The notes: a model not told the origin generated them from the sequence alone. Shown: positions 16,890 through 25,106, counted from the stretch's first letter. The stretch: 64,000 nucleotides of DNA from Actinobacteria bacterium HGW-Actinobacteria-1 (GCA_002841355.1 PHFB01000002.1:369414-433413); one strand, 5' to 3'. A program made the numbers and translations.

Positions 16890-18452
16890 GTGGATCTCGT
16901 CAAGGTCAAGCGTGCGCTGGTTTCGGTCACCGATAAGACAGGCGTCGTCGAGTTCTGCTCGGCGCTGTCGAGCGAATTCGGGGTGGAGATCGTCTCCACC
17001 GGCGGCACCGCGAAGGTGTTGGCTGAGGCAGGTGTGCCCGTTCGCCCCATCGACGACCTCACCGGGTTCCCCGAGATGATGGACGGCCGTGTCAAGACGC
17101 TTCACCCGCGCGTGCATGGCGGACTGCTCGCGCGCCGCGACGTGCCCGAGCACATGGCGGCGGCCGAGGAGCACGGCATCGGCATGATCGACATGGTGGT
17201 CGTGAACCTCTACGCCTTCGAGGCGACGATCGCCAAGGAGAACGTCACCGAGGAAGACGCCATCGAGAACATCGACATCGGCGGCCCCAGCATGCTGCGC
17301 TCGGCATCGAAGAACTTCGCGAGCGTGGCCGTGGTGACCGAGCCCGGCAGCTACGACGCGATCCTTGCCGAGATGCGCGCCAACAGCGGTGCGACGACGT
17401 TCGACACCCGTCGTGCGCTGGCGGTCGACGTCTTCGCCAAGACGAGCGCGTACGACAGCGCCATCTGGATGTACCTCTCGGGATACAAGGGCCAGGCGTT
17501 TCCCGAGGAGGTCCGCTTCCGCCTTGAGAAGGTGCAGGATCTCCGCTACGGCGAGAACCCGCATCAGCAGGCGGCGTTCTACCGCTTCATGGATTCGAAG
17601 CCCGAGACGCTCGCTCGTGCCGAGCAGCTGCAGGGCAAGGAGCTCTCGTACAACAACATCCTCGACACCGACGCCGCGTGGACCGCTGTTCGCGAGTTCA
17701 CGGACGAGCCGGCGTGCGTGATCGTGAAGCACATGAACCCGTGCGGCACGTGTGTGGACGCCGACATCACCGTCGCGTACCGCAGGGCGCAGGCAGCTGA
17801 TCCTGTCTCGGCATATGGCGGTGTCATGGCGTTCAACCGCACTGTGCCCGCAAGCGTGATCGAGGCGATTTCCGAGAACAAGCAGTTCGTGGAGGTCATG
17901 ATCGCGCCGGAGTACACGCCCGAGGCGCTCGAGCTCCTCTCGGCCAAGCCGAACCTGCGGGTGCTCAGGACCGGCGGTGTGCGGCCGGTGGGCGGCCATT
18001 ACGACAGCCGCAGCGTTGAAGGCGGCATGCTCATCCAGACGAGCGACAACGTCGTGGAGGACCCGGCCGACTTCACGGTCGCTACCAAGCGCCAGCCCAC
18101 TGCCGAGGAGATGGAGCAGCTGCTCTTCGCCTGGAAGGTTGCCAAGAGTGTGAAGAGCAACGCGATCCTGCTCGCGAAGGACTTCGTGAGCGTGGGTGTG
18201 GGCGCCGGTCAGATGAACCGCGTGAACTCGGCGCGCATCGCCGTGGAGGCCGCAGGTGAGCTAGCCGTAGGCGCGGTGTGCGCGAGCGACGCGTTCATGC
18301 CGTTCTCGGACTCGCTCGAGGTGGTTGCAGCCGCGGGCGTCACGGCGGTCATCCAGCCGGGCGGCTCGATCCGCGACGAGGAAGTCATCGCGAAGGCCGA
18401 CGAACTTGGCGTGGCGATCGTCTTCACGGGGCACCGCCACTTCCGCCACTAA
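16890..18452 (+). CDS. purH: Bifunctional AICAR transformylase / IMP cyclohydrolase
   Basis: A 520-residue PurH that carries out the last two steps to IMP. The N-terminal cyclohydrolase part has RALVSVTDKTGVVEF, STGGTAKVL, FPEMMDGRVKTLHPRVHGG and NIDIGGPSMLR. The C-terminal transformylase part begins near residue 200 with DLRYGENPHQQAAFY and includes the catalytic-type KHMNPCG and the DAFMPFSDS and IQPGGSIRDEEVI motifs. The GTG at 16890 follows GAAAGGGG. It is separated from purN by two genes and a terminator, so it probably has its own promoter. Confidence 0.95.
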   Translation: MDLVKVKRALVSVTDKTGVVEFCSALSSEFGVEIVSTGGTAKVLAEAGVPVRPIDDLTGFPEMMDGRVKTLHPRVHGGLLARRDVPEHMAAAEEHGIGMIDMVVVNLYAFEATIAKENVTEEDAIENIDIGGPSMLRSASKNFASVAVVTEPGSYDAILAEMRANSGATTFDTRRALAVDVFAKTSAYDSAIWMYLSGYKGQAFPEEVRFRLEKVQDLRYGENPHQQAAFYRFMDSKPETLARAEQLQGKELSYNNILDTDAAWTAVREFTDEPACVIVKHMNPCGTCVDADITVAYRRAQAADPVSAYGGVMAFNRTVPASVIEAISENKQFVEVMIAPEYTPEALELLSAKPNLRVLRTGGVRPVGGHYDSRSVEGGMLIQTSDNVVEDPADFTVATKRQPTAEEMEQLLFAWKVAKSVKSNAILLAKDFVSVGVGAGQMNRVNSARIAVEAAGELAVGAVCASDAFMPFSDSLEVVAAAGVTAVIQPGGSIRDEEVIAKADELGVAIVFTGHRHFRH

Positions 18453-18461
18453 GGGAGCCGC

Positions 18462-19133
18462 GTGGAGGAACCGTCCAGGGAGTGGGACCAGGCGCTGGCG
18501 GGCATCGAGCCCGTCCGGTTCGAGTTTCCGTACAGCGGGCCGACCCTGAGTCGCGACGCGATCATCATGGCTGTCTTGATTCCGGTGATCCTCGTGTTCT
18601 CGATGGGTATAGCGGGCCTCACGCATCCGTCAGTGTGGGATGGCCTCTGGGTGGCCGTGGTTCTCACTGGCATCTGCGAGGTGTGGCTTGCGCTGTGGTA
18701 TCTCTACCGACGCGATAGAGAGCCACAGGTGCTCGAGTTCCGGAGCGGACAACTTCTGCTGGGACGGCGCTCGCCGTTCAAGCAGGTTGACCAGACGTTC
18801 GACCTGCTCGAGATCCACGACCTGCACAGGACTTCCGGCGCGCGGTTCGGGCTGGTTGCACATTCAAGTCAACGCGTCCCGCCTGCACACTACCTGTTCC
18901 CGGAGCCGATCGGGTTCACCTATCACGGCCGGGCGTACTCGTTCGGCGCGGCGCCGATGACTGCCGAGGCGGTCGAGCAGGTTATGGCGGCGGCGAGGGC
19001 GTATGACGCGGCCGTCCGAGAACGCCTCGGGATGCCCGCCGAGCCGAACATCGCGACCCTCGACCCGATACGGCTGGGCGCCGCATCGGAATCCGGGTGG
19101 GATGTGGACGTGCCCGATCGGGCGCTCTGGTAG
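18462..19133 (+). CDS. Unknown membrane-anchored protein
   Basis: A 223-residue protein starting at GTG behind AAGGGAG, nine bases after purH, so probably co-transcribed. Hydrophobic helices lie at about residues 33-54 and 64-83. The remaining 140 residues are soluble, beta-rich looking and resemble a membrane-associated PH-like domain only in general layout. No conserved catalytic motif seen. Function unknown. Confidence 0.55.
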   Translation: MEEPSREWDQALAGIEPVRFEFPYSGPTLSRDAIIMAVLIPVILVFSMGIAGLTHPSVWDGLWVAVVLTGICEVWLALWYLYRRDREPQVLEFRSGQLLLGRRSPFKQVDQTFDLLEIHDLHRTSGARFGLVAHSSQRVPPAHYLFPEPIGFTYHGRAYSFGAAPMTAEAVEQVMAAARAYDAAVRERLGMPAEPNIATLDPIRLGAASESGWDVDVPDRALW

Positions 19134-19137
19134 CGGC

Positions 19138-20172
19138 CTACTCCGAGAGCTGGTGCACGACCCGCTGCGGGAACGGGAACTCGATCCCCTCCTCGGCGAA
19201 GCGGGCGTGCAGGCGCTTGATGAACTCGCTCTTGAGCGCGTACTGATCGCCGTAGTCGAGCACCCGCATGATGATGGCGGCTTGGACCTGCGAATCGCCG
19301 AAGCCGCGGAAGCGCATGAGCGGCTCCCAGTCGGTGATGTCGGGCTGTAGCTCGGCCATCACGCGTGCTGCGACGTCAAGCGCGATCGCCTCGGTGCGGT
19401 CAAGATCGCTGCCGTACGCGACCCCGAACTCCACGGTGATGGAGAGCGGCTGCTCGGGCAGCTGGTAGTTGGTGACGATCGCCTGACCGAGCTTGGCATT
19501 GGGCACCACCACAAGGTTGTTCGCCTGCGTGCGAAGCGTGGTGTAGCGCCACGCGATGTCCTCGACGGTGCCTTCCTGTCCGGTCTCGAGCAGCAGGTAG
19601 TCGCCCGGCCGAACCTGCTTGGACGCTACGATCTGCAGCCCTGCGAAGAGGTTGCCGAGCGTGTCCTGGAGCGCGAGCGCAACCGCCAAGCCGCCAACGC
19701 CGAGCGCTGTGAGCACCGGTGTGATGGAGATGTTGAGCGCGTTGAGTACGATGAGCGCGCCGAGAAGCACGATGGCGATGCGCGTGAGGTTCACGAAGAT
19801 GCTCGTGGAGGGCAGCGGTCCGCTTGCCGAGACCGCGTAGCCGCGCACGAAGCCCGTGGCGATGCGCATCGCGGCGTACGTGACCGTGAGACCCGCAAGC
19901 ACCACGAGCACACGGCCTGTGAGCGTTGAGAGCCGAGGAGTCCAGCCGCTGTCTTGCAGCCCGAATGCGGCGCCAGCAAGCGCGAACCACCAGACGGGCA
20001 TATGGCCGAGCCCCTTAAGGGTGATGCGCCACGGCGTCCACTCGCGCTTGCGGGCGAGCCCGCGAAGCCCGCCAAGCACGAGCAGGTCTACAAGCCACCC
20101 GATCGCGAAGCCGGCTGCGATGTAGAGCGCGAAGAGGCCCAGATCGACGGCTTCGGTCCCCAGAATGGTCAT
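19138..20172 (-). CDS. MscS-family mechanosensitive channel
   Basis: A 344-residue small-conductance mechanosensitive channel-type protein. Four or five N-terminal helices end in the pore-lining helix with the Gly/Ala-rich GVGGLAVALALQDTLGNLFAG, the hallmark of MscS. The soluble beta and C-terminal domains follow (VRPGDYLLLETGQEGTVEDI; VVVPNAKLGQAIVTNY). Family role: release of solutes on osmotic downshock. The start at 20172 is chosen because AAGGAG lies eight bases ahead; nine extra residues upstream are possible. The gene converges with the 18462 gene. Confidence 0.9.
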   Translation of the reverse strand: MTILGTEAVDLGLFALYIAAGFAIGWLVDLLVLGGLRGLARKREWTPWRITLKGLGHMPVWWFALAGAAFGLQDSGWTPRLSTLTGRVLVVLAGLTVTYAAMRIATGFVRGYAVSASGPLPSTSIFVNLTRIAIVLLGALIVLNALNISITPVLTALGVGGLAVALALQDTLGNLFAGLQIVASKQVRPGDYLLLETGQEGTVEDIAWRYTTLRTQANNLVVVPNAKLGQAIVTNYQLPEQPLSITVEFGVAYGSDLDRTEAIALDVAARVMAELQPDITDWEPLMRFRGFGDSQVQAAIIMRVLDYGDQYALKSEFIKRLHARFAEEGIEFPFPQRVVHQLSE

Positions 20173-20221
20173 GCCAGCTCCTTCTCGGCGGGTGTTCAAG
20201 TCGATTATACGATTCGGAGTG

Positions 20222-20269
20222 ACACTACGCGTTGACCCTCGGTTGAGGCGTGGGCTACACTACGCGTTG
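20222..20269 (+). repeat. 13-base direct repeat in the tRNA promoter region
   Basis: ACACTACGCGTTG occurs at 20222-20234 and again at 20257-20269, 35 bases apart. The second copy contains the -10 box proposed for the tRNA genes. It may be a regulator site or a duplicated promoter remnant. Confidence 0.5.
20232..20261 (+). promoter_or_regulatory. Promoter for the tRNA-Lys/tRNA-Glu pair
   Basis: TTGACC (20232-20237) and TACACT (20256-20261) are separated by 18 bases, a good housekeeping-type match. The tRNA-Lys gene begins 57 bases downstream. Confidence 0.6.
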
Positions 20270-20318
20270 CGCTTTCTGGCCGGAAGGCCGTGCGTGGGCA
20301 CGGAATGTGCTCGAACAC

Positions 20319-20394
20319 GGGCCGTTAGCTCAGTTGGTAGAGCAGGGGACTTTTAATCCCAAGGTCATAGGTTCGATCCCTATACGGCCCACCA
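20319..20394 (+). tRNA. tRNA-Lys (anticodon UUU)
   Basis: The full 76-base cloverleaf can be folded: acceptor GGGCCGT pairs with ACGGCCC, the D arm is GCTC/GAGC, the T arm is ATAGG with GTTCGATC and CCTAT, and CCA is encoded. The anticodon loop is CTTTTAA, which gives UUU and hence lysine. The outermost anticodon-stem pair is a G-A mismatch. Confidence 0.95.
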
Positions 20395-20406
20395 CATATC
20401 ACATAG

Positions 20407-20482
20407 GCCCCCATCGTCTAGCGGCCAAGGACTCCGCCCTTTCAAGGCGGCAACAGGGATTCGAATTCCCTTGGGGGCACCA
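20407..20482 (+). tRNA. tRNA-Glu (anticodon UUC), insertion target of the element
   Basis: A cloverleaf of 76 bases: acceptor GCCCCCA with TGGGGGC, T arm AGGGA with TTCGAAT and TCCCT, encoded CCA. The anticodon loop is CTTTCAA, anticodon TTC for glutamate. It lies 12 bases after tRNA-Lys. Its 3' half overlaps the end of the integrase gene on the other strand, the usual sign of integration into a tRNA gene with the tRNA left intact. Confidence 0.95.
20442..20482. other. Probable left attachment site (3' half of tRNA-Glu)
   Basis: The segment from the anticodon loop to the encoded CCA is shared by tRNA-Glu and the 3' end of the integrase frame. Tyrosine integrases of this type usually recombine at the anticodon or T-arm of a tRNA gene, so the core is placed here by inference. 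A matching copy, which would mark the right end, was not found by eye within the window. Confidence 0.5.
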
Positions 20483-21737
20483 CGGTTTCGCAGGTCAGAG
20501 GGGGTACGGCCTCCGATTTGTCGCCCGATTTGTCGCCCGATTTGATTTCGATTGCGCCCAAGGCGCCGCTAAACAGGTCGCCAAGGCTGTCGGCCGCTGC
20601 TCTCTGAGTACGGCGATCTGACCAGCAGTACGTGTCCATGGTGTATGCCGAAGAGTGGTGACCGGCGATCTCCTGGACGACCTTCGGGCTGTTTCCCTGT
20701 CTGAGCATGAGCGAGAGCGCAGTGTGGCGCAGATCGTGAAACCTCGGTGCCAGACGCGAGGACTTCCTGAACTCCTGCCAGAGCCACTCGAAACGTGACG
20801 GCCACCAGGGCTCGCCATCCTCCTCAGAGAACACCAGCGGACCATACTCAAGCTGGTAGCCCTCGCCGGCGAGTTCGCGACGTGCCCGGCGATCCTCGTG
20901 TTCGTCCTTTGCGCGTGCCAGCGCAGTTACCAGGATTGCGGGCATCTCGATGGTTCGGCGCGACTTCTCGCTCTTCGGGCCCTTCATCTCGTAGCCGTTT
21001 GCCCCCTCATCCCACGCCCGTACGACCGAGAGTGTGCCACGCACCAGGTCGACGTCATCCCACGACAGCGCGAGGATCTCGCCGCGGCGCATGCCGGTCG
21101 TGACCGCCAACAGCACGGGCAAGTGGAGCCGAGTTCCTTCCACTGCGCTCAACAGCGCAGCGACCTTGTGTTCGCTGAGCACCTCGACTCGATGGCGTTT
21201 GGGCCGCGGCAGTTCAACGCCTCGCTCGGTGTCAGCCGGGTTGAATGCGATCCTGTCCAACTTGACGGCCTGTGAAAGGGCCTTGTGTAGCACTGCATGC
21301 GTCTGAACTACGGTGCGTTCCGACAGCCCGAGTCCGCCGTTCGCCTTGGGTAGCTGCATGCGTGTGTACAGTGCCTGGATGGCCTCTGCGCTCAACTTCT
21401 GAAGGCGCAGCTGTCCCAGTTCGGGCTTCAAGTAGCGTCTGATGATTCCCTGATAGCCCCTGAGTGTCGAGCCCGCCCGTCCGATCGGTGCATAGTCCTT
21501 GATCCATGTGTCGAGCCAGTCGGAGACGCTCTGGCCCTCGGGCTTGACGTACATACCCTTGTCGGCAGAGGTGAGCAGTCGTCTCATTTCCCGCTCGGCC
21601 GCGGACTTCGATCCGGTGAAGTAGTAGTAGTCCCGTTGCCGACTGCCTGCACCGTCTCGACCACGATCAATGGCGATCCGCCACCGATCGCGGACCACCT
21701 TGCCGTTTCTCTTGTAGGGCTGCACGTGACCCTTCAT
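20442..21737 (-). CDS. int: Tyrosine recombinase/integrase of the integrated element
   Basis: A 431-residue phage/ICE-type integrase. The N-terminal part has an AP2-like arm-binding segment with DYYYFTGSK. A SAM-like core-binding domain spans about residues 75-160. The catalytic domain has Arg in TTGMRRGEILAL, the HDLRHTALSLML box (H-x-x-R), His in EIAGHHSSAYT and the nucleophile in MDTYCW. The start at 21737 has GGAGG 10 bases ahead; the frame stays open upstream inside the next gene. Its ATGA overlaps that gene's stop. The TGA stop lies in the tRNA-Glu anticodon loop, so the last 13 codons are antisense to the tRNA. Near the C-terminus a GDKSGDKS duplication is seen. Confidence 0.92.
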   Translation of the reverse strand: MKGHVQPYKRNGKVVRDRWRIAIDRGRDGAGSRQRDYYYFTGSKSAAEREMRRLLTSADKGMYVKPEGQSVSDWLDTWIKDYAPIGRAGSTLRGYQGIIRRYLKPELGQLRLQKLSAEAIQALYTRMQLPKANGGLGLSERTVVQTHAVLHKALSQAVKLDRIAFNPADTERGVELPRPKRHRVEVLSEHKVAALLSAVEGTRLHLPVLLAVTTGMRRGEILALSWDDVDLVRGTLSVVRAWDEGANGYEMKGPKSEKSRRTIEMPAILVTALARAKDEHEDRRARRELAGEGYQLEYGPLVFSEEDGEPWWPSRFEWLWQEFRKSSRLAPRFHDLRHTALSLMLRQGNSPKVVQEIAGHHSSAYTMDTYCWSDRRTQRAAADSLGDLFSGALGAIEIKSGDKSGDKSEAVPPLTCETVVPPREFESLLPP

Positions 21738-22633
21738 TCGCCGGTGCCTCCAGCCACTGTCTGTCGGTGCATCCGTTTGCGGCATCGGTCGCTGCAGGTC
21801 TTCCTGTCGGACCGGGCCTCGGTCGCGTCCCACCAATCGCCGCAGACCGGACAGGGGCGATACTCTCGCTGCCCGTCGACCGCGAGTGCGAACTGCAGCC
21901 ACATAGCTGCGATGAGCGACCGGACCTCGAACGTGAGCCGAAGCCCGCCCGGCTGCGCGCTCGTAACTCGCATGACCACCCGCACGGTCGCGCACATCTC
22001 GGACACGATATTGGCGAGAGCAGCACGAGCCACCACGTCCGGAAGGCTGGCCTTCATGAGCGGCGTGGCGGGCTCGAACTGCTCGTCGAACGTCTTCGGA
22101 GTGGTCAATCCCAGGTCATGCTGCGCGGATGCGGTGCGCGTCCAGACCATGTACTTGGGTGCGGGTTTGCCCGGCTCGACGAGGGAGTCGTACGGCTTCA
22201 CGAGCAGATCCGTACCTATCAACTCGTCAGCCCTTCCTTCGTTGATCGCGTCCCAGAGTCGAACCGCGAAGGCGAGCATCTGGCGGTGCCCCCGCCAGAT
22301 CTGGAGGCTGCGACCCTCCGAGTACACGAGGAACGGGTCACTGCTCGCCATCTCCTCGGCAGTCGCGATGTGGTCGCCCACAACTACCAGACCGCCGCCA
22401 TCGAGATCGCCGTACCTGGCCGCAAACTCCGCGAAGGCAGCTTCGGTGTCGCGTTGATCCGCGAATCTCCGGAATAGCGCCGGCTCGCTCTTCAAGGGCT
22501 GATAGCCGTCATCTGCGGGGTGGCCCGCGAGTAAACGCTGGTTCTTGGGGCCGATCCATCGGCCTTCTGCCATGCGCCACCACTGGAAGTCCACGAGGGC
22601 GGCGGGTGATACCGAGCTGATTCGCGATGTCAC
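21734..22633 (-). CDS. Unknown protein with C-terminal zinc-ribbon
   Basis: A protein of about 299 residues co-transcribed with the integrase by ATGA overlap. The last 35 residues carry CPVCGDWW, then RKTCSDRCRKRMHRQ, a CxxC...CxxxC zinc-binding pattern common in small DNA-binding or treble-clef proteins. The rest is of mixed composition without a recognised domain. The GTG at 22633 is preferred because GGAGGA stands seven bases ahead; an ATG at 22648 has no good site. Position beside int suggests a role in excision or regulation, which is inference. Confidence 0.6.
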   Translation of the reverse strand: MTSRISSVSPAALVDFQWWRMAEGRWIGPKNQRLLAGHPADDGYQPLKSEPALFRRFADQRDTEAAFAEFAARYGDLDGGGLVVVGDHIATAEEMASSDPFLVYSEGRSLQIWRGHRQMLAFAVRLWDAINEGRADELIGTDLLVKPYDSLVEPGKPAPKYMVWTRTASAQHDLGLTTPKTFDEQFEPATPLMKASLPDVVARAALANIVSEMCATVRVVMRVTSAQPGGLRLTFEVRSLIAAMWLQFALAVDGQREYRPCPVCGDWWDATEARSDRKTCSDRCRKRMHRQTVAGGTGE

Positions 22634-22721
22634 AGTTCTGTCCTCCATAGCCGTCTACCTATATGCAGACACGGACAACATACTTCGCATAGGACAATGC
22701 CTGCAAGGGAAAGGCGGATTG

Positions 22722-22937
22722 ATGCTCAGGATTCAGAGGCTCCGGGAGGCCCAGGGGCTTAGCCGATCGGCTTTGGCTCGCATCGCCCTCATGCACGCAG
22801 CAACGGTGGGGCAGATCGAGAGTAGCTACATCGGGCGACCGTACCAGTCGCAGCTCGAGAAGCTTGCGGCTGCTCTTGGGTTCACCGGCGATGCGGAGGA
22901 GTTGCTCGAGGAAGTCGACACCGATGAGCGACCGTAG
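22722..22937 (+). CDS. XRE-family small DNA-binding regulator
   Basis: A 71-residue Cro/CI-type helix-turn-helix protein: RIQRLREAQGLSRSALARIA, then ATVGQIESSYIGRPY and the closing LEKLAAALGF. It is transcribed away from the integrase operon and begins about 90 bases from its start. It is a likely repressor of that operon or of itself, by inference from placement. Confidence 0.75.
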   Translation: MLRIQRLREAQGLSRSALARIALMHAATVGQIESSYIGRPYQSQLEKLAAALGFTGDAEELLEEVDTDERP

Positions 22938-23133
22938 CCTCGCCGGATACGGTGAACTCCTGACCATGGAGGAAGTGTGCATTGTGCTCCAGTTGAGTAG
23001 GAATACGGTCTACGAACTCGCGCGCTCAGGTGATGTTCCGACCATCCGTCTCGGGCGACAGCTGCGGACTCCTCGCGCTGCCCTGGAGCAGATGATGGAC
23101 CGTTCGACCGAATGCGACAGTGCCGATGTCTAA
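22924..23133 (+). CDS. Excisionase-like helix-turn-helix protein (HTH_17 type)
   Basis: A 69-residue protein with the MerR/excisionase-type fold: LLTMEEVCIVLQLSRNTVYE, then LARSGDVPTIRLGRQLRTPR. It overlaps the XRE gene by 14 bases, and GAGGAAG lies 11 bases before the ATG. Such proteins bend DNA at att sites or regulate transcription. Its position near int makes it a candidate recombination directionality factor. Confidence 0.75.
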   Translation: MSDRSLAGYGELLTMEEVCIVLQLSRNTVYELARSGDVPTIRLGRQLRTPRAALEQMMDRSTECDSADV

Positions 23134-23485
23134 CGAGGACCTTACCGACAAGGCTTGCGTTAGCCGCGGTTTTCGACCAGAGGGGGGCGGCACGATCTCA
23201 GACAGTTCCGGATCTGACACACACAGCGACGCCGGGCAGGGGACGCCACTCGAGCGGGCACGCGAGCTCGAAGGCGAGACGGCCTGCATCGGACCGGCGC
23301 AGCCCGACGAGAACGGTCTCACGATTGATGAGGCCTGCAAGGTGCTCCACTGCACGCGCGAGTGGCTGCGCAGAAAGATCCATTCGGGGGAGATCGCGAC
23401 GTATCGCGTCGGGGGCCGTCTCCGTGTCACGCGAGCGACCATCTCGCACATCCCGCCGGAACAACCGCCGGGCGATCCGACCTAG
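23126..23485 (+). CDS. Second HTH_17-type DNA-binding protein
   Basis: A 119-residue protein with a low-complexity N-terminal half (Gly/Ser/Asp-rich) and a C-terminal helix-turn-helix: LTIDEACKVLHCTREWLRRK, then IHSGEIATYRVGGRLRVTRA. Its domain is related to that of the preceding gene, with which it overlaps by eight bases. GTG at 23120 is an alternative start. Two excisionase-like genes in tandem suggest one regulates excision and the other transcription. Confidence 0.7.
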   Translation: MSNEDLTDKACVSRGFRPEGGGTISDSSGSDTHSDAGQGTPLERARELEGETACIGPAQPDENGLTIDEACKVLHCTREWLRRKIHSGEIATYRVGGRLRVTRATISHIPPEQPPGDPT

Positions 23486-23504
23486 TCCGTTGAGCATTTC
23501 GGTC

Positions 23505-24020
23505 ATGAGCGCGGTCATCAAGCGCTACGGCGGCAAGCCCCATCTCAAACTCACGCTCCTGATTCTTGCTGACCGGGCAAGTGACGACGGCTTCTGCTGG
23601 CCATCCTACGACGAGATCGCGGGCAAGCTTGGCTGCTCAAGACGCTCCGCGATCAACAACGTCAACGACCTCATCGCGGCCGATCTAGTGCAAATCGTCG
23701 CCAAGGGCGGACGATTCACCGATCCGCAGACAAAGAAGCATCGCGGATTCTCAAACCGCTTCGTGATCAACGTCTCGGCAATCGAGGCGCTGCCTCTGCT
23801 CTATCAACCGCGGGGGAGTTCTCCACAGGGCGCGGTGGACGGATGTAGCGCACTACAAGACATGGGTGAAGTGGGCTTCACCCATGCAAGCGCGACAAGG
23901 GTGAAGCCCACTTCACCCGGTACGTCAGACAAGACATCAAGTTCAACCGTCACCGGCGAAATGCCTGTGGAGAACCTCATCCGGGACCTCGCAGAGGCCT
24001 TGAAGATGCCAGACCACTAA
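23505..24020 (+). CDS. Winged-helix replication/regulation protein (HTH_36-like)
   Basis: A 171-residue protein. Residues 10-75 read KPHLKLTLLILADRASDDGF, followed by CWPSYDEIAGKLGCSRRSAI, the pattern of replication-initiator-like winged helices that begin with a lysis of many actinobacterial plasmid and phage Rep-type proteins. The tail is polar and Ser/Thr-rich and ends in a short helix (LIRDLAEALKMPDH). The start site has no clear Shine-Dalgarno. It may bind an element origin, but no origin was identified. Confidence 0.6.
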   Translation: MSAVIKRYGGKPHLKLTLLILADRASDDGFCWPSYDEIAGKLGCSRRSAINNVNDLIAADLVQIVAKGGRFTDPQTKKHRGFSNRFVINVSAIEALPLLYQPRGSSPQGAVDGCSALQDMGEVGFTHASATRVKPTSPGTSDKTSSSTVTGEMPVENLIRDLAEALKMPDH

Positions 24021-24032
24021 GCCCCAAATGCA

Positions 24033-24056
24033 TTGCCATCGGTCAAGCGGTACACT
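24033..24056 (+). promoter_or_regulatory. Shortened copy of the element's repeated promoter motif
   Basis: TTGCCATCGGT followed by a short stretch and TACACT resembles the motif at 27022 and 27636 but has only 12 bases between TTGCCA and TACACT. It precedes the gene at 24074 by 17 bases. Either the -35 lies elsewhere or this is a deleted copy. Confidence 0.4.
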
Positions 24057-24073
24057 GAGAGGAGGATCGGCGC

Positions 24074-24304
24074 GTGAGGGAGTTCAAGGACGTCAAGAAA
24101 CGCGACGTGATACGCGCGTTTGCCACGATCCGTCTGGCGATGGAAGAGAAGTGCGACAGGCTGACCGACTGGACCGATCAGGGCAATGCTCTTGAGCAAG
24201 CGCTGAGTCTCAGGATGGAAGAGAACGTAACCAAAGGGCTCGACTTCGTTGAGAGATTCCTCCTCGGCACACGAGAGGAGGTAAGTGAGGAGGGACGCAG
24301 CTGA
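24074..24304 (+). CDS. Small unknown protein
   Basis: A 76-residue charged, mostly helical protein (MREFKDVKKRDVIRAFATIR at the start) with a GTG start behind GAGAGGAGG. Its stop overlaps the ATG of the next gene. No family recognised. Confidence 0.55.
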   Translation: MREFKDVKKRDVIRAFATIRLAMEEKCDRLTDWTDQGNALEQALSLRMEENVTKGLDFVERFLLGTREEVSEEGRS

Positions 24305-24816
24305 TGACCAAGAGAACCGCTCACGCTGAGTTGGTCGATCGCGTGGGGGCCGACGAAGCCGATCGCCTCACGCAGATGTTCCTGGAAGATCTCATGACGA
24401 AACGTGAGGCGGCCGCCGAACTCGGCATGTCGCTCAGCGTCCTCGAGTACCGACTGTCGCAGGGCGACACGAAGCACGCGCGGCTCATGTCCGAGTCGGT
24501 CAAACCGCACGGTCAAGCCCGATGGGTGGTCGTGCGTGAGCCGATACCCGGTCGGCCGCAGACGGCACGTGAGGCTTTGGGCGAACTACTTGGACCGGAG
24601 GAAGCTGACCGCCTAGTCGGCATGTTCCTGTCAGAGCTGATGCTCGCCGACGAAGCGGCGGCGATTGTCGGGATGCCTGCCAAGACCCTTCGGGCCGACA
24701 TGTACAAGGGAGTCGTGCCGTACTCGAGGAAACTCGACCCCGCGGCCCACAAGAGCCCGTGGGTCGTGCTGCCCGACGCGCTACCCGTCATCAAGAAGAA
24801 GCGGGAGGGGCGATGA
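24304..24816 (+). CDS. Protein with a tandem-duplicated helix-turn-helix-like module
   Basis: A 170-residue protein made of two related halves of about 80 residues. The first has ADEADRLTQMFLEDLMTKRE and EYRLSQG with a closing ARWVVVREPIPG. The second has PEEADRLVGMFLSELMLADE and TLRADMYKG with a closing SPWVVLPDALP. Each half reads like a small helix-turn-helix plus beta hairpin. It is coupled to the genes on both sides by overlaps. Possibly a DNA-binding protein that reads two half-sites; no named family recognised. Confidence 0.6.
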   Translation: MTKRTAHAELVDRVGADEADRLTQMFLEDLMTKREAAAELGMSLSVLEYRLSQGDTKHARLMSESVKPHGQARWVVVREPIPGRPQTAREALGELLGPEEADRLVGMFLSELMLADEAAAIVGMPAKTLRADMYKGVVPYSRKLDPAAHKSPWVVLPDALPVIKKKREGR

Positions 24817-25031
24817 GCGTGTACGCGAGTCGTGACCTCTACCGGATTGTTGCCGCGGACGACGGCGGTGTGCGGGTGGTGATGCCCGGCGGTCTTGCCA
24901 CTACCGCGCTTGAGGAGTGGTATCCGAGCGCGAACGCCGCTGCTGCGGCGATTGCGGATGCGATCAAAGGCGGAATGCCAGCGCTTGAGGTCGTGGACGA
25001 GACTGCAGTCCCGCGCGCCAGCCGCGCGTAG
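24813..25031 (+). CDS. Small unknown protein
   Basis: A 72-residue protein (MSVYASRDLYRIVAADDGGV at the start) overlapping the previous gene by four bases and preceded by GGGAGGGG. The Ala-rich centre is probably helical. A strong terminator follows, which closes the 24074-25031 operon. Function unknown. Confidence 0.6.
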   Translation: MSVYASRDLYRIVAADDGGVRVVMPGGLATTALEEWYPSANAAAAAIADAIKGGMPALEVVDETAVPRASRA

Positions 25032-25074
25032 AAGGTGCCCAAGTTCGCCATCTTCCCGAGCACGTCAACTGCTG

Positions 25075-25106
25075 AAGAGACCTCGGCGCACACGCCGGGG
25101 TCTCTT
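25075..25106 (+). terminator. Strong hairpin terminator
   Basis: AAGAGACCTCGGCG (25075-25088) pairs fully, with one wobble, with CGCCGGGGTCTCTT (25093-25106) around CACA. It ends the three-gene operon beginning at 24074. Confidence 0.8.
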
